From positions 1 to 64,000 of the forward strand of contig CAJXNH010000002.1 of the NCBI GenBank assembly GCA_913057245.1: a stretch of 64,000 bases of DNA. Reading direction: 5' to 3'. Under the pieces are notes generated by a model. It did no database searches. It had not been told where the DNA came from and saw nothing but the letters and a program-made list of their open reading frames with translations. Position 1 is the first letter of the stretch, and each line of letters starts with the position of its first letter. The stretch is from an uncultured Phaeodactylibacter sp. (lineage in GTDB: Bacteria; Bacteroidota; Bacteroidia; Chitinophagales; Saprospiraceae). Below are positions 33,735 to 40,945 of this stretch, one piece after another. A program made the translations under genes and the position numbers.

Positions 33735-34150
33735 GTGTCTAAATTTTGTACTTGTAACTAATTGAAAATCAGTTGCCCACTGTACAATTGTACGTAATTG
33801 TACTAAGGGCGGCGGTTTCAGCCCCTTTCCTGGTGGGGGAGGGGCTGCTCCCTGGCTTGATCTATGCCTGTTTCTCTCGCTTTGGGAAGCTGCCCGGCGT
33901 TCCGGGTCGGCTTGGAAGTTGGTGTCAGGTTTCGGTGTCAGGTCGGGTGTCGGGTGCCGACTGGACACCTGTCAGGTTTTTGACTGGATACCTGTCTGGA
34001 CAACAGTCCATTTGTCGGGCTGACACCTGTCCGGGTGTCAGGTTTTAGTGTCGGGCTGTCTAGTTGTGATTTATTGGTGTCGTGTCCGTTTGACTGGACA
34101 GGTGTCCGGTCAAATGTCAGACCGGGGTGTCCAGTCAGGTGTCAGGTTTT
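33390..34150. repeat. Dense GGTGTC-type repeat array, two clusters
   Basis: At least 14 copies of GGTGTC or its complement GACACC occur in about 730 bases, in two clusters: ~33419-33520 (within the end of a coding region) and ~33921-34145 (non-coding). They sit mostly in longer units such as GGTGTCAGG, AGGTGTCCGG and CTGGACACCTGTC, and many form inverted pairs (TGTCCGGACAGGTGTCC). Hits by position include 33419, 33488, 33512, 33921, 33934, 33946, 34034, 34076, 34101, 34126 and 34138, with reverse copies at 33462, 33964 and 34022. Chance would give well under one per 700 bases per strand. The form is that of iterons or a partition/packaging site. Confidence 0.75.
33704..33803. promoter_or_regulatory. 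Cluster of seven TGTAC boxes with ~10-base phasing
   Basis: TGTAC occurs at 33704, 33714, 33724, 33747, 33781, 33789 and 33799. The first three and the last two are spaced exactly 10 bases, one helical turn, and the 33781-33793 pair is the palindrome TGTACAATTGTAC. The cluster lies directly upstream of the preferred start (33734) of the leftward gene, partly overlapping it. This is the form of a cooperative operator. Confidence 0.55.
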
Positions 34151-34155
34151 AATAA

Positions 34156-34644
34156 TTAATTTACAGTTTGATTTTCTAATTCCTGCTTGCGCGAAGCAGA
34201 CAGGACCGCGTAGATTGCGCCGATATTGCTGACGCTATAGCCCTTGTTCTCGCCAAACTTCCGGGTCAGAATGGCGCTGGCTTCTTTGCGGCCGGTACCG
34301 ATGATCCAGTACGGCTTCAGGTGGATGGCAACGCCGACGTTCAGGTTCTTCTCATTCAGCAGGAGAATATCCAGCTCGGTCAGTTCCTTCTTAGTCCCGC
34401 GCTCAAGGCGAAGCTTCATATCTACCTGGCTTTCGGCGCTGGCGCTGGCGGGTGTTTCGAGGTCCGGGTCGTTCATGTAGACGTTGGTGCCGACTACCGT
34501 ATATTCTTCTCCCAGTCCCTGGGCAGCTCGCTTCCGTTCTGCCTTAGTAGGCGAAGGGGATGCCGGGCGAACGTAGCCGGTCGGGTCGTATTCGTTCAGG
34601 ATGGCCCGGCGGAACCAGGCGCGTAGGTCATTCATAAGGCTCAT
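34156..34644 (-). CDS. Unrecognised 162-residue protein
   Basis: It starts by ATGA overlap with the membrane-protein gene before it and ends just before the repeat array. The N-terminal ~25 residues (MNDLRAWFRRAILNEYDPTG) are a basic amphipathic helix. A Pro/Ser/Ala linker follows, then a domain from ~85 with GTKKELTELDILLLNEKNLN and VSNIGAIYAVLSASRKQE. No known family. Position and composition suggest a soluble partner of the membrane protein upstream. Confidence 0.55.
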   Translation of the reverse strand: MSLMNDLRAWFRRAILNEYDPTGYVRPASPSPTKAERKRAAQGLGEEYTVVGTNVYMNDPDLETPASASAESQVDMKLRLERGTKKELTELDILLLNEKNLNVGVAIHLKPYWIIGTGRKEASAILTRKFGENKGYSVSNIGAIYAVLSASRKQELENQTVN

Positions 34645-35492
34645 GCTTTTCCGTTTATAGCGTTATCGAGAGCTACGGTCACGCCAAAGGTGGCGAGGGT
34701 GAGCCCTACGGATAGGATGATCATGCCTGCGTTCTTCTCCGGCATAGCAAATACGTGCAGGACGAACTGGAAGACGGAGAATAGCGCCTTCAGAGCATTC
34801 TTGTATTCCTGGTCGCCTTCCCATTTGACTATGGTCACGATGGTGATGTAGCCGATGGCAATGCCCATCAGGATAGCCATGATGACGGCGTAGAGCAAAA
34901 CGGGGTTGCTGCCCAAGGACTGCACCGCTTGACTGATGGCGTGGAGGCGATTCCCGTCCTCCGGTATATCGGCATAAGTCTGTATGACGATCATAGCTGC
35001 CGAGAACCCATCAAATCCTACAAAGACCATACCGGCCAGCATGAGGGAGATCAGATAGACGATACCATGCAGCTGTATCGGCGTTGGCTTTTCTGCAATT
35101 GTTGCTGCCAAAGGAGCGCCTTTGAGCAGCTCAGGCGTTGATTTTACTGAGGTTTTGGGCTTCTCTGGTGCTGGCTTTGGCTGGGGTGCTGGCTTGCTGG
35201 GCGCATCTTTCTGCAGGCTGTAGTCTTCCAGGAAGATGTCGCGCTCTTTAGCGAAGATCCGGGCAGCGTTGGCGATGCGCACGTTGCGATTGCTGGCATA
35301 GTGCTGCACGATCTGGGCTTCTACTGATTCGTAGATGGTATCTTCTGCACTCATTTTGATGCCCTGAGCATTCAGATACTTATACAGCTTGCGCCATGCC
35401 TTGAACTCATCCTCCGGGTTCAACTGGAGCTTTTGGGCAAGCTCTGCGCCGTTTAGGGCTACGTTTGGTGGCATAATTTTCGTATCTTGCAT
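34641..35492 (-). CDS. Multi-pass membrane protein with cytoplasmic N-terminal domain
   Basis: 283 residues. The first ~110 residues are soluble, with LQLNPEDEFKAWRKLYKYLN and a basic region around 75-90. Then comes a Pro/Lys-rich linker (APQPKPAPEKPKTS). Hydrophobic helices follow at ~143-165, ~200-222 and ~255-275, with a weaker one near 232-250. No recognised family, and it is not similar to known holins or conjugation proteins as far as I can tell by eye. The start is preceded by ATGGT-rich non-coding DNA; the upstream gene ends 56 bases away. Confidence 0.65.
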   Translation of the reverse strand: MQDTKIMPPNVALNGAELAQKLQLNPEDEFKAWRKLYKYLNAQGIKMSAEDTIYESVEAQIVQHYASNRNVRIANAARIFAKERDIFLEDYSLQKDAPSKPAPQPKPAPEKPKTSVKSTPELLKGAPLAATIAEKPTPIQLHGIVYLISLMLAGMVFVGFDGFSAAMIVIQTYADIPEDGNRLHAISQAVQSLGSNPVLLYAVIMAILMGIAIGYITIVTIVKWEGDQEYKNALKALFSVFQFVLHVFAMPEKNAGMIILSVGLTLATFGVTVALDNAINGKA

Positions 35493-35547
35493 GGTCTTTG
35501 TTCATAATGGGAGGCGTTGTCTTTACTGGGCTCGCCTCCCTTTTTAT

Positions 35548-35856
35548 TTAATTGATGGTGGCTTGGTTATCATTTACGTATTTCTCGTAATCGTAAAACT
35601 CCAAGCCCCCCCCACTTTCAATTGTCGGCACAATCACTGTTATCTCGGCTTCCCCAAAAAAAGCGGTTGGCTTTGCGCTTTTGTCGTTAGAGTTCTCTGC
35701 CACGACAACTCTTTTGTACCATTTGCCCTCATGTTCAAGCATGGTAGTGGCAGGATCAACACTTATATCAGTCAAGCATTGATCTAAAAATCTTACCGTG
35801 CCTGTATGTAGTCTTGCCACTTTTTTAGGCGGTGATTTGAGTAGAATTACGTCCAT
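35548..35856 (-). CDS. Unrecognised 102-residue protein
   Basis: Starts MDVILLKSPPKKVARLHTG, ends at 35548. It is beta-rich in appearance (KWYKRVVVAENS, EITVIVPTIESGG). A CACTAAG box, a variant of the element's CTTAGTAA motif on the other strand, lies about 5 bases upstream of the ATG. The start lies immediately after the tandem duplication of the neighbouring gene's end, so its promoter/leader region may have been created or moved by that duplication. Confidence 0.5.
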   Translation of the reverse strand: MDVILLKSPPKKVARLHTGTVRFLDQCLTDISVDPATTMLEHEGKWYKRVVVAENSNDKSAKPTAFFGEAEITVIVPTIESGGGLEFYDYEKYVNDNQATIN

Positions 35857-36012
35857 TTGTCCTTAGTGATTTTAAGCGGTTTTGAGGCTGCGGTACAGGT
35901 TTCGGGTATACCGCATGTCCTTAGTAAATTGGTTGATTTGTCCTTAGTAATTTTAAGCGGTTTTGAGGCTGCGGTACAGGTTTCGGGTGTGCCGCACGTC
36001 CTTAGTAAATTG
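35855..36012. repeat. Tandem duplication, 81-base period, of a gene end
   Basis: Bases 35855-35931 and 35936-36012 match at an 81-base (27-codon) offset with about four or five substitutions. The right copy is the 3' end of the 35953-36306 gene. The left copy repeats its last residues (TRNLYRSLKTA and stop) beyond the true stop and is no longer translated from it. The low divergence points to a fairly recent event. Confidence 0.8.
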
Positions 36013-36306
36013 TTGCCGCAACGGTTCCATGCAGCGCTTAGTAATGTTCTGGAAGGGCTCATCGGTATGCCGCATAGTTTCCGGGCTAAACAGTGCAAAG
36101 AATTGCGCCTTAGTAAGCTGGATGTTGCTGCGGCGGTTGTCCTCAACGCGCTCTAGGGTTTCTTCGAGTAGCCACCAGAGTTCAACTGGATCTGCTTTAG
36201 TAAGGCGGGCCATACGCTGGCGGAGGGCGTGGATCATCACCGTCCACTCTTCGTCTGTCATGGTCACGCTGACCTTTCCGTTAATCGTTGCCTTGACTGG
36301 GTTCAT
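35953..36306 (-). CDS. Unrecognised 117-residue helical protein
   Basis: It starts by ATGA overlap with the gene before it. The N-terminal VKATINGKVSVTMTDEEWTV is a short beta segment; the rest is helical and basic (IHALRQRMARLTKADPVEL, WWLLEETLERVEDNRRS). No family recognised. Three CTTAGTAA octamers fall within its coding DNA as LTK/ITK/FTK codons. Its last 27 codons are duplicated just downstream. Confidence 0.55.
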   Translation of the reverse strand: MNPVKATINGKVSVTMTDEEWTVMIHALRQRMARLTKADPVELWWLLEETLERVEDNRRSNIQLTKAQFFALFSPETMRHTDEPFQNITKRCMEPLRQQFTKDVRHTRNLYRSLKTA

Positions 36307-36707
36307 GCTTCTTGTAATTTTTGAAGTTCTTCTTTTCTGGCTTCCAGGTGTGCATCTTCGTCGCCTCTAATTTTTTTGAAGCTGCTCACATCATTGTTCC
36401 ATCCGCTTTTAGCCGTATAAATCGCTATAGGTAGCTCATTCCATTTGCCGTAGCCAGCATAATAATTCAAATACACTTCTGCATATACGGCTGGAACTTC
36501 CCCGTTCTCTGAACTAATCTTAGCGTTTTTGGGGTATGGAAATCGCCGTACTTTATTACGGTTGTTTACATAGAAGGGTAGCAAAGGGCCTTTTCGGTAG
36601 GATTCATCGTCCTTGTTGCAATAAGCAAATCGTTTGGTATATACAACGGGTTTCAATACTACCCTGTATTTAGCTGTATATTTTCCTGTCCGATCATTTC
36701 TCATCAA
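36303..36707 (-). CDS. Unrecognised 134-residue protein
   Basis: Starts at ATGATG (36707 or 36704). It is Tyr-, Lys- and Arg-rich (KYTAKYRVVLKPVVYTKRFA; LNYYAGYGKWNELPIAIYTA) and predicted to be mostly beta. The last ~30 residues form a charged helix (DEDAHLEARKEELQKLQEA). A TTACTAAA box sits about 20 bases before the start, overlapping the stop of the upstream gene. No family is recognised. Confidence 0.55.
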   Translation of the reverse strand: MMRNDRTGKYTAKYRVVLKPVVYTKRFAYCNKDDESYRKGPLLPFYVNNRNKVRRFPYPKNAKISSENGEVPAVYAEVYLNYYAGYGKWNELPIAIYTAKSGWNNDVSSFKKIRGDEDAHLEARKEELQKLQEA

Positions 36708-36726
36708 AATTTGATTTTGTCTTTGT

Positions 36727-37887
36727 TTAGTAATTCAGCACGTCCCCGAGTTGGTTGGTGCCTTTGGACCGACCCCGGCACGAAAGCCGGGCAGCGGCCT
36801 GAATGCGGTACGTTTGCCGCTCTGGCAGGGGATATTTTTCCTCATTGCACCACCATTCCCGGGTTTTGGTGAAGTTTTCCACTGATGCGCTGGGGTCAAA
36901 GAAGACCTCAGCTTCCGGCAGGGCTCCTACCTCGCTGTGCCAGTAGAGCTGGGCAAGTTTCATGCGCTGTATGTAGGTTGTGTAAATCTTCAGTAGCTTC
37001 TCCTCCGGTGCTCTCCCGAATAGCACCTCGATTTTTTGGATGATGCGCTCTTTGTCGGCGGCTTTAAAGGGCTCGCCGGGGTAAAGCCAGGTCTTGGAGC
37101 GGTTGAAAAGGGCCTTGGAGAAGCCCCGGACCGCCTTTTTGCGGCTAGATTCAGCGGCTTCGGCCGCGCCCCGGCCCTCTTCGGTCAATTTTTCCGCGCC
37201 GCCCGCGGCCTTTTCGTCGGTTCTTGTTTCATCCTGTACGGGCATCTGTCTACTTTGGCCGTTCCTGTTCCCCAGTTCTTGTAAGTTATCAACATGGGGT
37301 TCGTGTTTTTTTCCGCTAACAGTACTTGTTATAGTACTTGTTAGGTAACATGTACTTGTAGGTGGAAAAATTTGCATTGGTGCGAAGTAATCCGGCACGC
37401 CCTGAACCTCGACTCGGGCGGTGTGCAAATTGCTCACAATCCAGAGAAGACGGGGGTTTAGCGCCAATTCGTAGTTGCTTTGCCAGCCGTGGCCGACTCG
37501 GAAGGCCTTGTTGCCTTCATCTTCGCTTACAGGCATTAAAATCCCGGCTTGTGCGAGCTTCTTCCGGTAGTTCCGGATGGTGCGACCAGACTTGCCTAGT
37601 TCATCGCCCAGAAACTCGTTATTGACGCTTACGTGGGGCAAGTTCTCGTTGGTGATTTCTACGTCGTAGCCCATTATAGCCTGCCAACGGACAAACTGTT
37701 TAGCATAGAGGTCTACTAAGCATAGTGCAAGGTGCCGGGCATTCTTGATGCGCTTCTTGTTGTCCTCCTGCTGCTCGTTGTACCAGGTAATGTATTCCTT
37801 GATCAGGAGCTTGGTACGTCCAGCATTCACCGCATAGCGCCGCCGTTGAACTTTGTCGCCTTTGATTGATGTTAAGTGTACAGACAT
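36727..37887 (-). CDS. Winged-helix replication-initiator-like protein
   Basis: About 386 residues from ATG 37887 (MSVHLTSIKGDKVQ); an in-frame ATG at 37917 adds ten residues. Residues ~40-130 hold a DNA-binding region: ARHLALCLVDLYAKQFVRW, then LGKSGRTIRNYRKKLAQAG, which reads as a helix-turn-helix recognition unit of a winged helix. After a GGAEKLTEEGRGAAEAAE linker, a C-terminal helical domain (~235-340) follows. This layout, and its place in the middle of the element's early block next to perfect inverted repeats, resembles plasmid/phage replication initiators. A transcription factor cannot be excluded. Confidence 0.5.
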   Translation of the reverse strand: MSVHLTSIKGDKVQRRRYAVNAGRTKLLIKEYITWYNEQQEDNKKRIKNARHLALCLVDLYAKQFVRWQAIMGYDVEITNENLPHVSVNNEFLGDELGKSGRTIRNYRKKLAQAGILMPVSEDEGNKAFRVGHGWQSNYELALNPRLLWIVSNLHTARVEVQGVPDYFAPMQIFPPTSTCYLTSTITSTVSGKKHEPHVDNLQELGNRNGQSRQMPVQDETRTDEKAAGGAEKLTEEGRGAAEAAESSRKKAVRGFSKALFNRSKTWLYPGEPFKAADKERIIQKIEVLFGRAPEEKLLKIYTTYIQRMKLAQLYWHSEVGALPEAEVFFDPSASVENFTKTREWWCNEEKYPLPERQTYRIQAAARLSCRGRSKGTNQLGDVLNY

Positions 37888-37921
37888 TGCACTAATTTTT
37901 CTTAGTAAGATTTTCACTTAG

Positions 37922-37949
37922 CTCACCGCCGCAACTAAGCGGCGGTGAG
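37922..37949. promoter_or_regulatory. Perfect 11-bp hairpin upstream of the initiator-like gene
   Basis: CTCACCGCCGC and GCGGCGGTGAG flank the loop AACTAA. It is not followed by a T-run on either strand, so it is a poor intrinsic terminator. It lies 35 bases upstream of the winged-helix gene's start. A perfect 16-base palindrome (AGTAGCAG + CTGCTACT) follows at 37967-37982. Together they look like a protein-binding or origin-type site. Confidence 0.5.
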
Positions 37950-37997
37950 AAAGTCTCATTATGATGAGTAGCAGCTGCTACTTCGGCCCAAAATTGA

Positions 37998-38064
37998 GGG
38001 AGCCTGCGACAATCTTGCAGGAACGCTTCTGTGCTTGGTTAAGCAATAGAAGATGCAGGCTCCC
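37998..38064 (-). terminator. Long-arm inverted repeat at a gene end
   Basis: GGGAGCCTGC (37998-38007) and GCAGGCTCCC (38055-38064) flank the stop of the 38039-38443 gene. Read leftward, the second arm is followed by CTCAATTTT. It may be a terminator, although the loop (47 bases) is large. Confidence 0.35.
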
Positions 38065-38443
38065 TTTCTTCATAGTGTTTGATGACCTCCTTTAGCGTAA
38101 AGAAGTCTCTTTTCAAGCCCCTGGACGGGTAGTATTCTACGTACCGTTCCAGTTGCCCGAGTTTGTCTGTTAGCGCCGGGATATAGCCCTCTTGGGGCAA
38201 CTGCTGCACCGACCGGGCGAAGCGCCCGAACCGCTGACTGGGTTGTCCAATCTGGCTTAGTAACCGGTTGGCTATGTGTTGTGCGTATTTGTTTAACATC
38301 CGGCGTTCTATTGCCGCCTGTAAACGTTCTATTTTGTCGCCGGGAACGGTGGCTATGTCGCGGGCTTGCCCATTAACACGAAGAGTGATCTTTACATTCA
38401 CTTTTCCCTCCGAGAATACCTGTTGAGGCACGAATCTAATCAT
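38039..38443 (-). CDS. Unrecognised 134-residue basic protein
   Basis: I start it at ATG 38443 (MIRFVPQQVFSEGKVNV), whose ATGATTAG overlaps the previous stop; the open frame begins at 38473. The first 30 residues are beta-like (VKITLRVNGQARDIATVPGD). A long basic helix follows (IERLQAAIERRMLNKYAQH), then the tail FTLKEVIKHYEEREPASS. No recognised family. Co-translation with the gene before it is clear from the overlap. Confidence 0.55.
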   Translation of the reverse strand: MIRFVPQQVFSEGKVNVKITLRVNGQARDIATVPGDKIERLQAAIERRMLNKYAQHIANRLLSQIGQPSQRFGRFARSVQQLPQEGYIPALTDKLGQLERYVEYYPSRGLKRDFFTLKEVIKHYEEREPASSIA

Positions 38444-38729
38444 CGCTCTGGCGGTCTTTTTCGAGTTGCGCACTGATTGCCTTAAATCGACTCAGATAGT
38501 ACGATTCGATACCTCTTGCAGCATCTTTCATGATGTTTGCCGGACAGTTGTCCTCATCGGTCTGCAATGTGAACACCTCAGCCGTTTCAGGCTTAGTTAA
38601 GCTGGCAAAGTTGAACCCATGCTCGGCATAGTACGCGGCGGTATTTATCTTTTTTGATAGGTCGCTATGCTGCCGCTGTAGTTCGATGCGCTCTTCTACG
38701 TCCATTTCTCTTGAGTTTTCAGGGCCCAT
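38436..38729 (-). CDS. Unrecognised 97-residue protein
   Basis: Starts MGPENSREMDVEERIELQRQ, although MDVEERIELQ eight residues on is an alternative. It is charged and helical at both ends with a central FASLTKPETAEVFTLQTDED. No motif recognised. First gene after the 38730-39251 non-coding gap, so it likely has its own promoter there. Coupled by overlap to the next gene. Confidence 0.5.
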   Translation of the reverse strand: MGPENSREMDVEERIELQRQHSDLSKKINTAAYYAEHGFNFASLTKPETAEVFTLQTDEDNCPANIMKDAARGIESYYLSRFKAISAQLEKDRQSDD

Positions 38730-39251
38730 ATTGGGGCAGGACTACTCCCGTCCTGCCCCGTCTGCCGCTCAGATTAGAAAAGAGTTATCTTGATAAACCA
38801 GTACACGGCGTGGTATTGCCTGCCGTGCGGTTCAGTTGTTTCTGATAGATTAGTTGCTGTTGATTCATGATTGTGCTTTAAAATGCAGCCGGTACTAAGC
38901 CCGACTGCATGGAATAACCCCATGATGCCTCCGAGGAGGCCCAATTGCCCCATACGGGTAAACCCCATACGGTAAACCCAATACGGGTAAACAATGCTAT
39001 TTTGATCGGTAGTCAAAAGCCCGGAGGGTAAACTTTAAAACCCTCCGGTCTATAATGAGTAACTAAACCATAAGACTCATGAAAAAATGACTACTCGTGA
39101 TCTTCAAAATTAGCCGGGCGGTTGCGAGTTCCCCAACAAGAACAACCTTCGCCCGGCTTGCCCGGCCCTCGTTTGGGCGGGGACTTTTACCTGCCTGACT
39201 CCTTACTGTCCGATTTCCCAAAGCGGAGAGACAGGGCATAAATCAAAACTT
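38730..39251. other. Non-coding gap with tandem repeats and hairpins
   Basis: No supported gene; an 80-codon leftward frame exists but reads through the repeats. Three direct repeats ATACGG(G)TAAAC at 38952, 38967 and 38981 (period 14-15 bases) look like iterons. A perfect hairpin, CCGGAGGGT/ACCCTCCGG at 39021-39048, followed on the minus strand by GCTTTT, is a likely terminator for the HTH genes. A second strong inverted repeat, AGCCGGGCG...CGCCCGGCT at 39112-39158, has inner GTTG/CAAC arms and could be a structured RNA. Confidence 0.55.
39021..39048 (-). terminator. Intrinsic terminator downstream of the HTH gene pair
   Basis: A perfect 9-base stem (CCGGAGGGT/ACCCTCCGG) with a 10-base AT loop. 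In the leftward direction it continues GGCTTTTGAC, a short U-run. It lies between the end of the 39252-39638 gene and the next leftward gene, so it would separate regulatory from later transcription. Confidence 0.6.
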
Positions 39252-39638
39252 CTATGTGATAAGCTGGGTGTAAGTCGGAATGACCACTCTCCCTTCCTGG
39301 ATTTTGCGTGAAAGCTCTTTCACCTCCTGACGGCTAAACTGCCGGTTGTTTACGCCTTGCACGGTAGGCAAACGCCCGATTTCGTGCAGGTGATTCAGGA
39401 CGCGTACAAAGTGCTTTTTTCGCTTAGTAGCGATGCCCAGCTCTACCGCAGCCTCTTCCTGTGTCATCCACGGGCTGTTGTTGCGCTGCTGGGCGGTGAG
39501 CAAGTCCTTCAGGAGCCGGTTGTTTTGCTCCAGGGCGCTGTTTTGGCGCTTCATTTCAGCAACTTGCTGGCTCAACAGCGCTATGATGCGCTCCTGATCT
39601 GTGCTGGGTGCTGATATGTCGTGGACTTGCTGGGTCAT
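39252..39638 (-). CDS. Coiled-coil + helix-turn-helix DNA-binding protein
   Basis: 128 residues. A leucine-rich coiled coil (ERIIALLSQQVAEMKRQNSA; residues ~17-50) precedes a MerR/excisionase-like HTH: WMTQEEAAVELGIATKRKKH (~58-77), then RLPTVQGVNNRQFSRQEVKE. This is the form of the small Bacteroidota element proteins that hold a dimerising N-terminus and an excisionase-type wing. It lies 2 bases after the other HTH gene in the same leftward transcript. Role: regulator or excisionase-like, inferred. Confidence 0.65.
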   Translation of the reverse strand: MTQQVHDISAPSTDQERIIALLSQQVAEMKRQNSALEQNNRLLKDLLTAQQRNNSPWMTQEEAAVELGIATKRKKHFVRVLNHLHEIGRLPTVQGVNNRQFSRQEVKELSRKIQEGRVVIPTYTQLIT

Positions 39639-39640
39639 GG

Positions 39641-39961
39641 TTAGGCGGCGTGATCCATCAGTGCCAGGTCAAGACTTTTGCCTGACTGATTAATGATTTC
39701 ATTCACCTCAGCCATGCTCAGGCTTTCATAGCCGCAGCCATACCGATACCAAAGTTCAGAAGGCTCCACATCAAGGGCTTTGGCCCAAGCTGTGATTTCT
39801 GTCTTTGACATCTTCAGGTGGCGCTGGTTCTTCATGACCAAGGTTACATGGTAGCCGGTCAGCCCCAGTGCCTGGTGAAGGTCGTCCGGCCAGTTAGGAT
39901 ACTTGGAAGCTACTAAGCGGCGGAAAGCTTCGTAACGCTCATCTATCGTTTGTACATCCAT
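39641..39961 (-). CDS. Cro-like HTH protein
   Basis: 106 residues from ATG 39961 (MDVQTIDERYEAFRRLVASK); an open frame extends 10 codons upstream to 39991. ALGLTGYHVTLVMKNQRHLK and MSKTEITAWAKALDVEPSEL form a five-helix XRE/Cro-type HTH. It is divergent from the repressor-like gene at 40210, with a shared 248-base control region holding a 26-base perfect palindrome. The arrangement is that of a phage lysis-lysogeny switch. Confidence 0.65.
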   Translation of the reverse strand: MDVQTIDERYEAFRRLVASKYPNWPDDLHQALGLTGYHVTLVMKNQRHLKMSKTEITAWAKALDVEPSELWYRYGCGYESLSMAEVNEIINQSGKSLDLALMDHAA

Positions 39962-40029
39962 GATTGGAGTGTTGATTGAAAAATTGTACATTTACAAGAC
40001 TGGTAAGCACTTTTTGGCGAGATCATTAA

Positions 40030-40055
40030 AAAATCAATGGATATCCATTGATTTT
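40030..40055. promoter_or_regulatory. 26-base perfect palindrome in the divergent control region
   Basis: The half-site is AAAATCAATGGAT, mirrored exactly without a gap. It sits 69 bases upstream of the Cro-like gene and 155 bases before the repressor-like gene. A second, smaller palindrome TGATTTAAATCA lies at 40132-40143. They are probable operators of one or both regulators; chance occurrence of a 26-base perfect palindrome here is negligible. Confidence 0.75.
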
Positions 40056-40209
40056 ATTCGCCTTGCACTTTTAGCCTAAGAGGGATTGCTTCAAATCCTT
40101 GCTTTTTCGTTTCTCTGAAACAAATTTATCATGATTTAAATCACTTTTACAAATTTTAACAAGGGTTTTTAGTGATTAAATTAATAAAATAGATTTATTG
40201 CAACCATTT

Positions 40210-40668
40210 ATGTCTGTAAGAAAGCGGTTTATGTGGCTTTTGGAGGCTCATAAAATTTCACGGGAAAGTTTTGGTAGACAGGCAGACTATAACCCTAATA
40301 CCATTACTGCTTTTGTTAACGGGAAAACCAAATCACCCCGGCAAGACTTCTTCGAAGCTGTAAAGAAGGTGTTCCCCTACGTCAATCTGAACTGGTTCAT
40401 AGTAGGGGAAGGGGAGAAGTGGGTAAGTGCGCCGCCGGAGGGCATTGATCCGGAGTGGGCGGGGCCCGGGAAAATCGAGGAAGGCGCAACCCCTTCTGAA
40501 AAGAAGCTGCTGGCAGAGAGCACGCCGCAGGAGTTGGCCCAGGCGGAGTCCTTGGTCACGAAGCTACTGCTGCGCGAGATCAAGCGAATGCGCGATGATA
40601 TGAAAGACAGCAACCCCGGCCTGGTGGATAAGTATGGGCTGGATGAGTTGTTGGAGGATGTGGAGTAA
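40210..40668 (+). CDS. CI-like XRE repressor
   Basis: 152 residues from ATG 40210 (MSVRKRFMWLLEAHKISRES). The XRE HTH is at ~5-60: SFGRQADYNPNTITAFVNGK is the recognition segment, followed by KSPRQDFFEAVKKVFPYVNL and NWFIVGEGEKW, the typical end of phage repressor HTH domains. The C-terminal ~70 residues are helical and acidic. There is no peptidase (LexA/CI) fold, so induction by RecA-driven self-cleavage is not expected. It is the only sizeable rightward gene of the element, divergent from the Cro-like gene. Confidence 0.7.
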   Translation: MSVRKRFMWLLEAHKISRESFGRQADYNPNTITAFVNGKTKSPRQDFFEAVKKVFPYVNLNWFIVGEGEKWVSAPPEGIDPEWAGPGKIEEGATPSEKKLLAESTPQELAQAESLVTKLLLREIKRMRDDMKDSNPGLVDKYGLDELLEDVE

Positions 40669-40945
40669 GGGGATCTGTATTCAATCAAAAAACGCGTCAG
40701 ATTCGATCGGGATTGAATTTTGGGCATATGGAAGTTCCAAATTCAAGTTGTTACTTGTTGGCAAATAAATTCCAGACAGAACAAGGCTGGTATGATCGTG
40801 TAAAAGAGATGTTTACTTCCATTTACGTTGAGATTGAATTATAAAACAATTTATGTTTTATTTCACCTCAAAAAGTTGTCAAAAAAGCGATGTTTAAACA
40901 ATTTGTTTTTATATTTTAGCCGCAGAATAAATCTATGCACTTACA
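40669..40945. other. Gap with possible 38-codon ORF
   Basis: Between the repressor gene and the small basic ORF. A rightward frame from ATG 40728 to TAA 40844 reads MEVPNSSCYLLANKFQTEQG and is open upstream too, but nothing else supports it. AT-rich DNA from 40840 to 40925 probably contains the promoter of the 40946 ORF. Confidence 0.3.

Noticed and set aside
33735-33968. N-terminal extension of the 33207 gene
   Set aside because: The extension is low complexity and reads straight through two DNA repeat families; the shorter start is preferred, though not proven.
33419-34145. CRISPR array
   Set aside because: The repeats are short, irregularly spaced and in both orientations, without uniform spacers; no cas genes.
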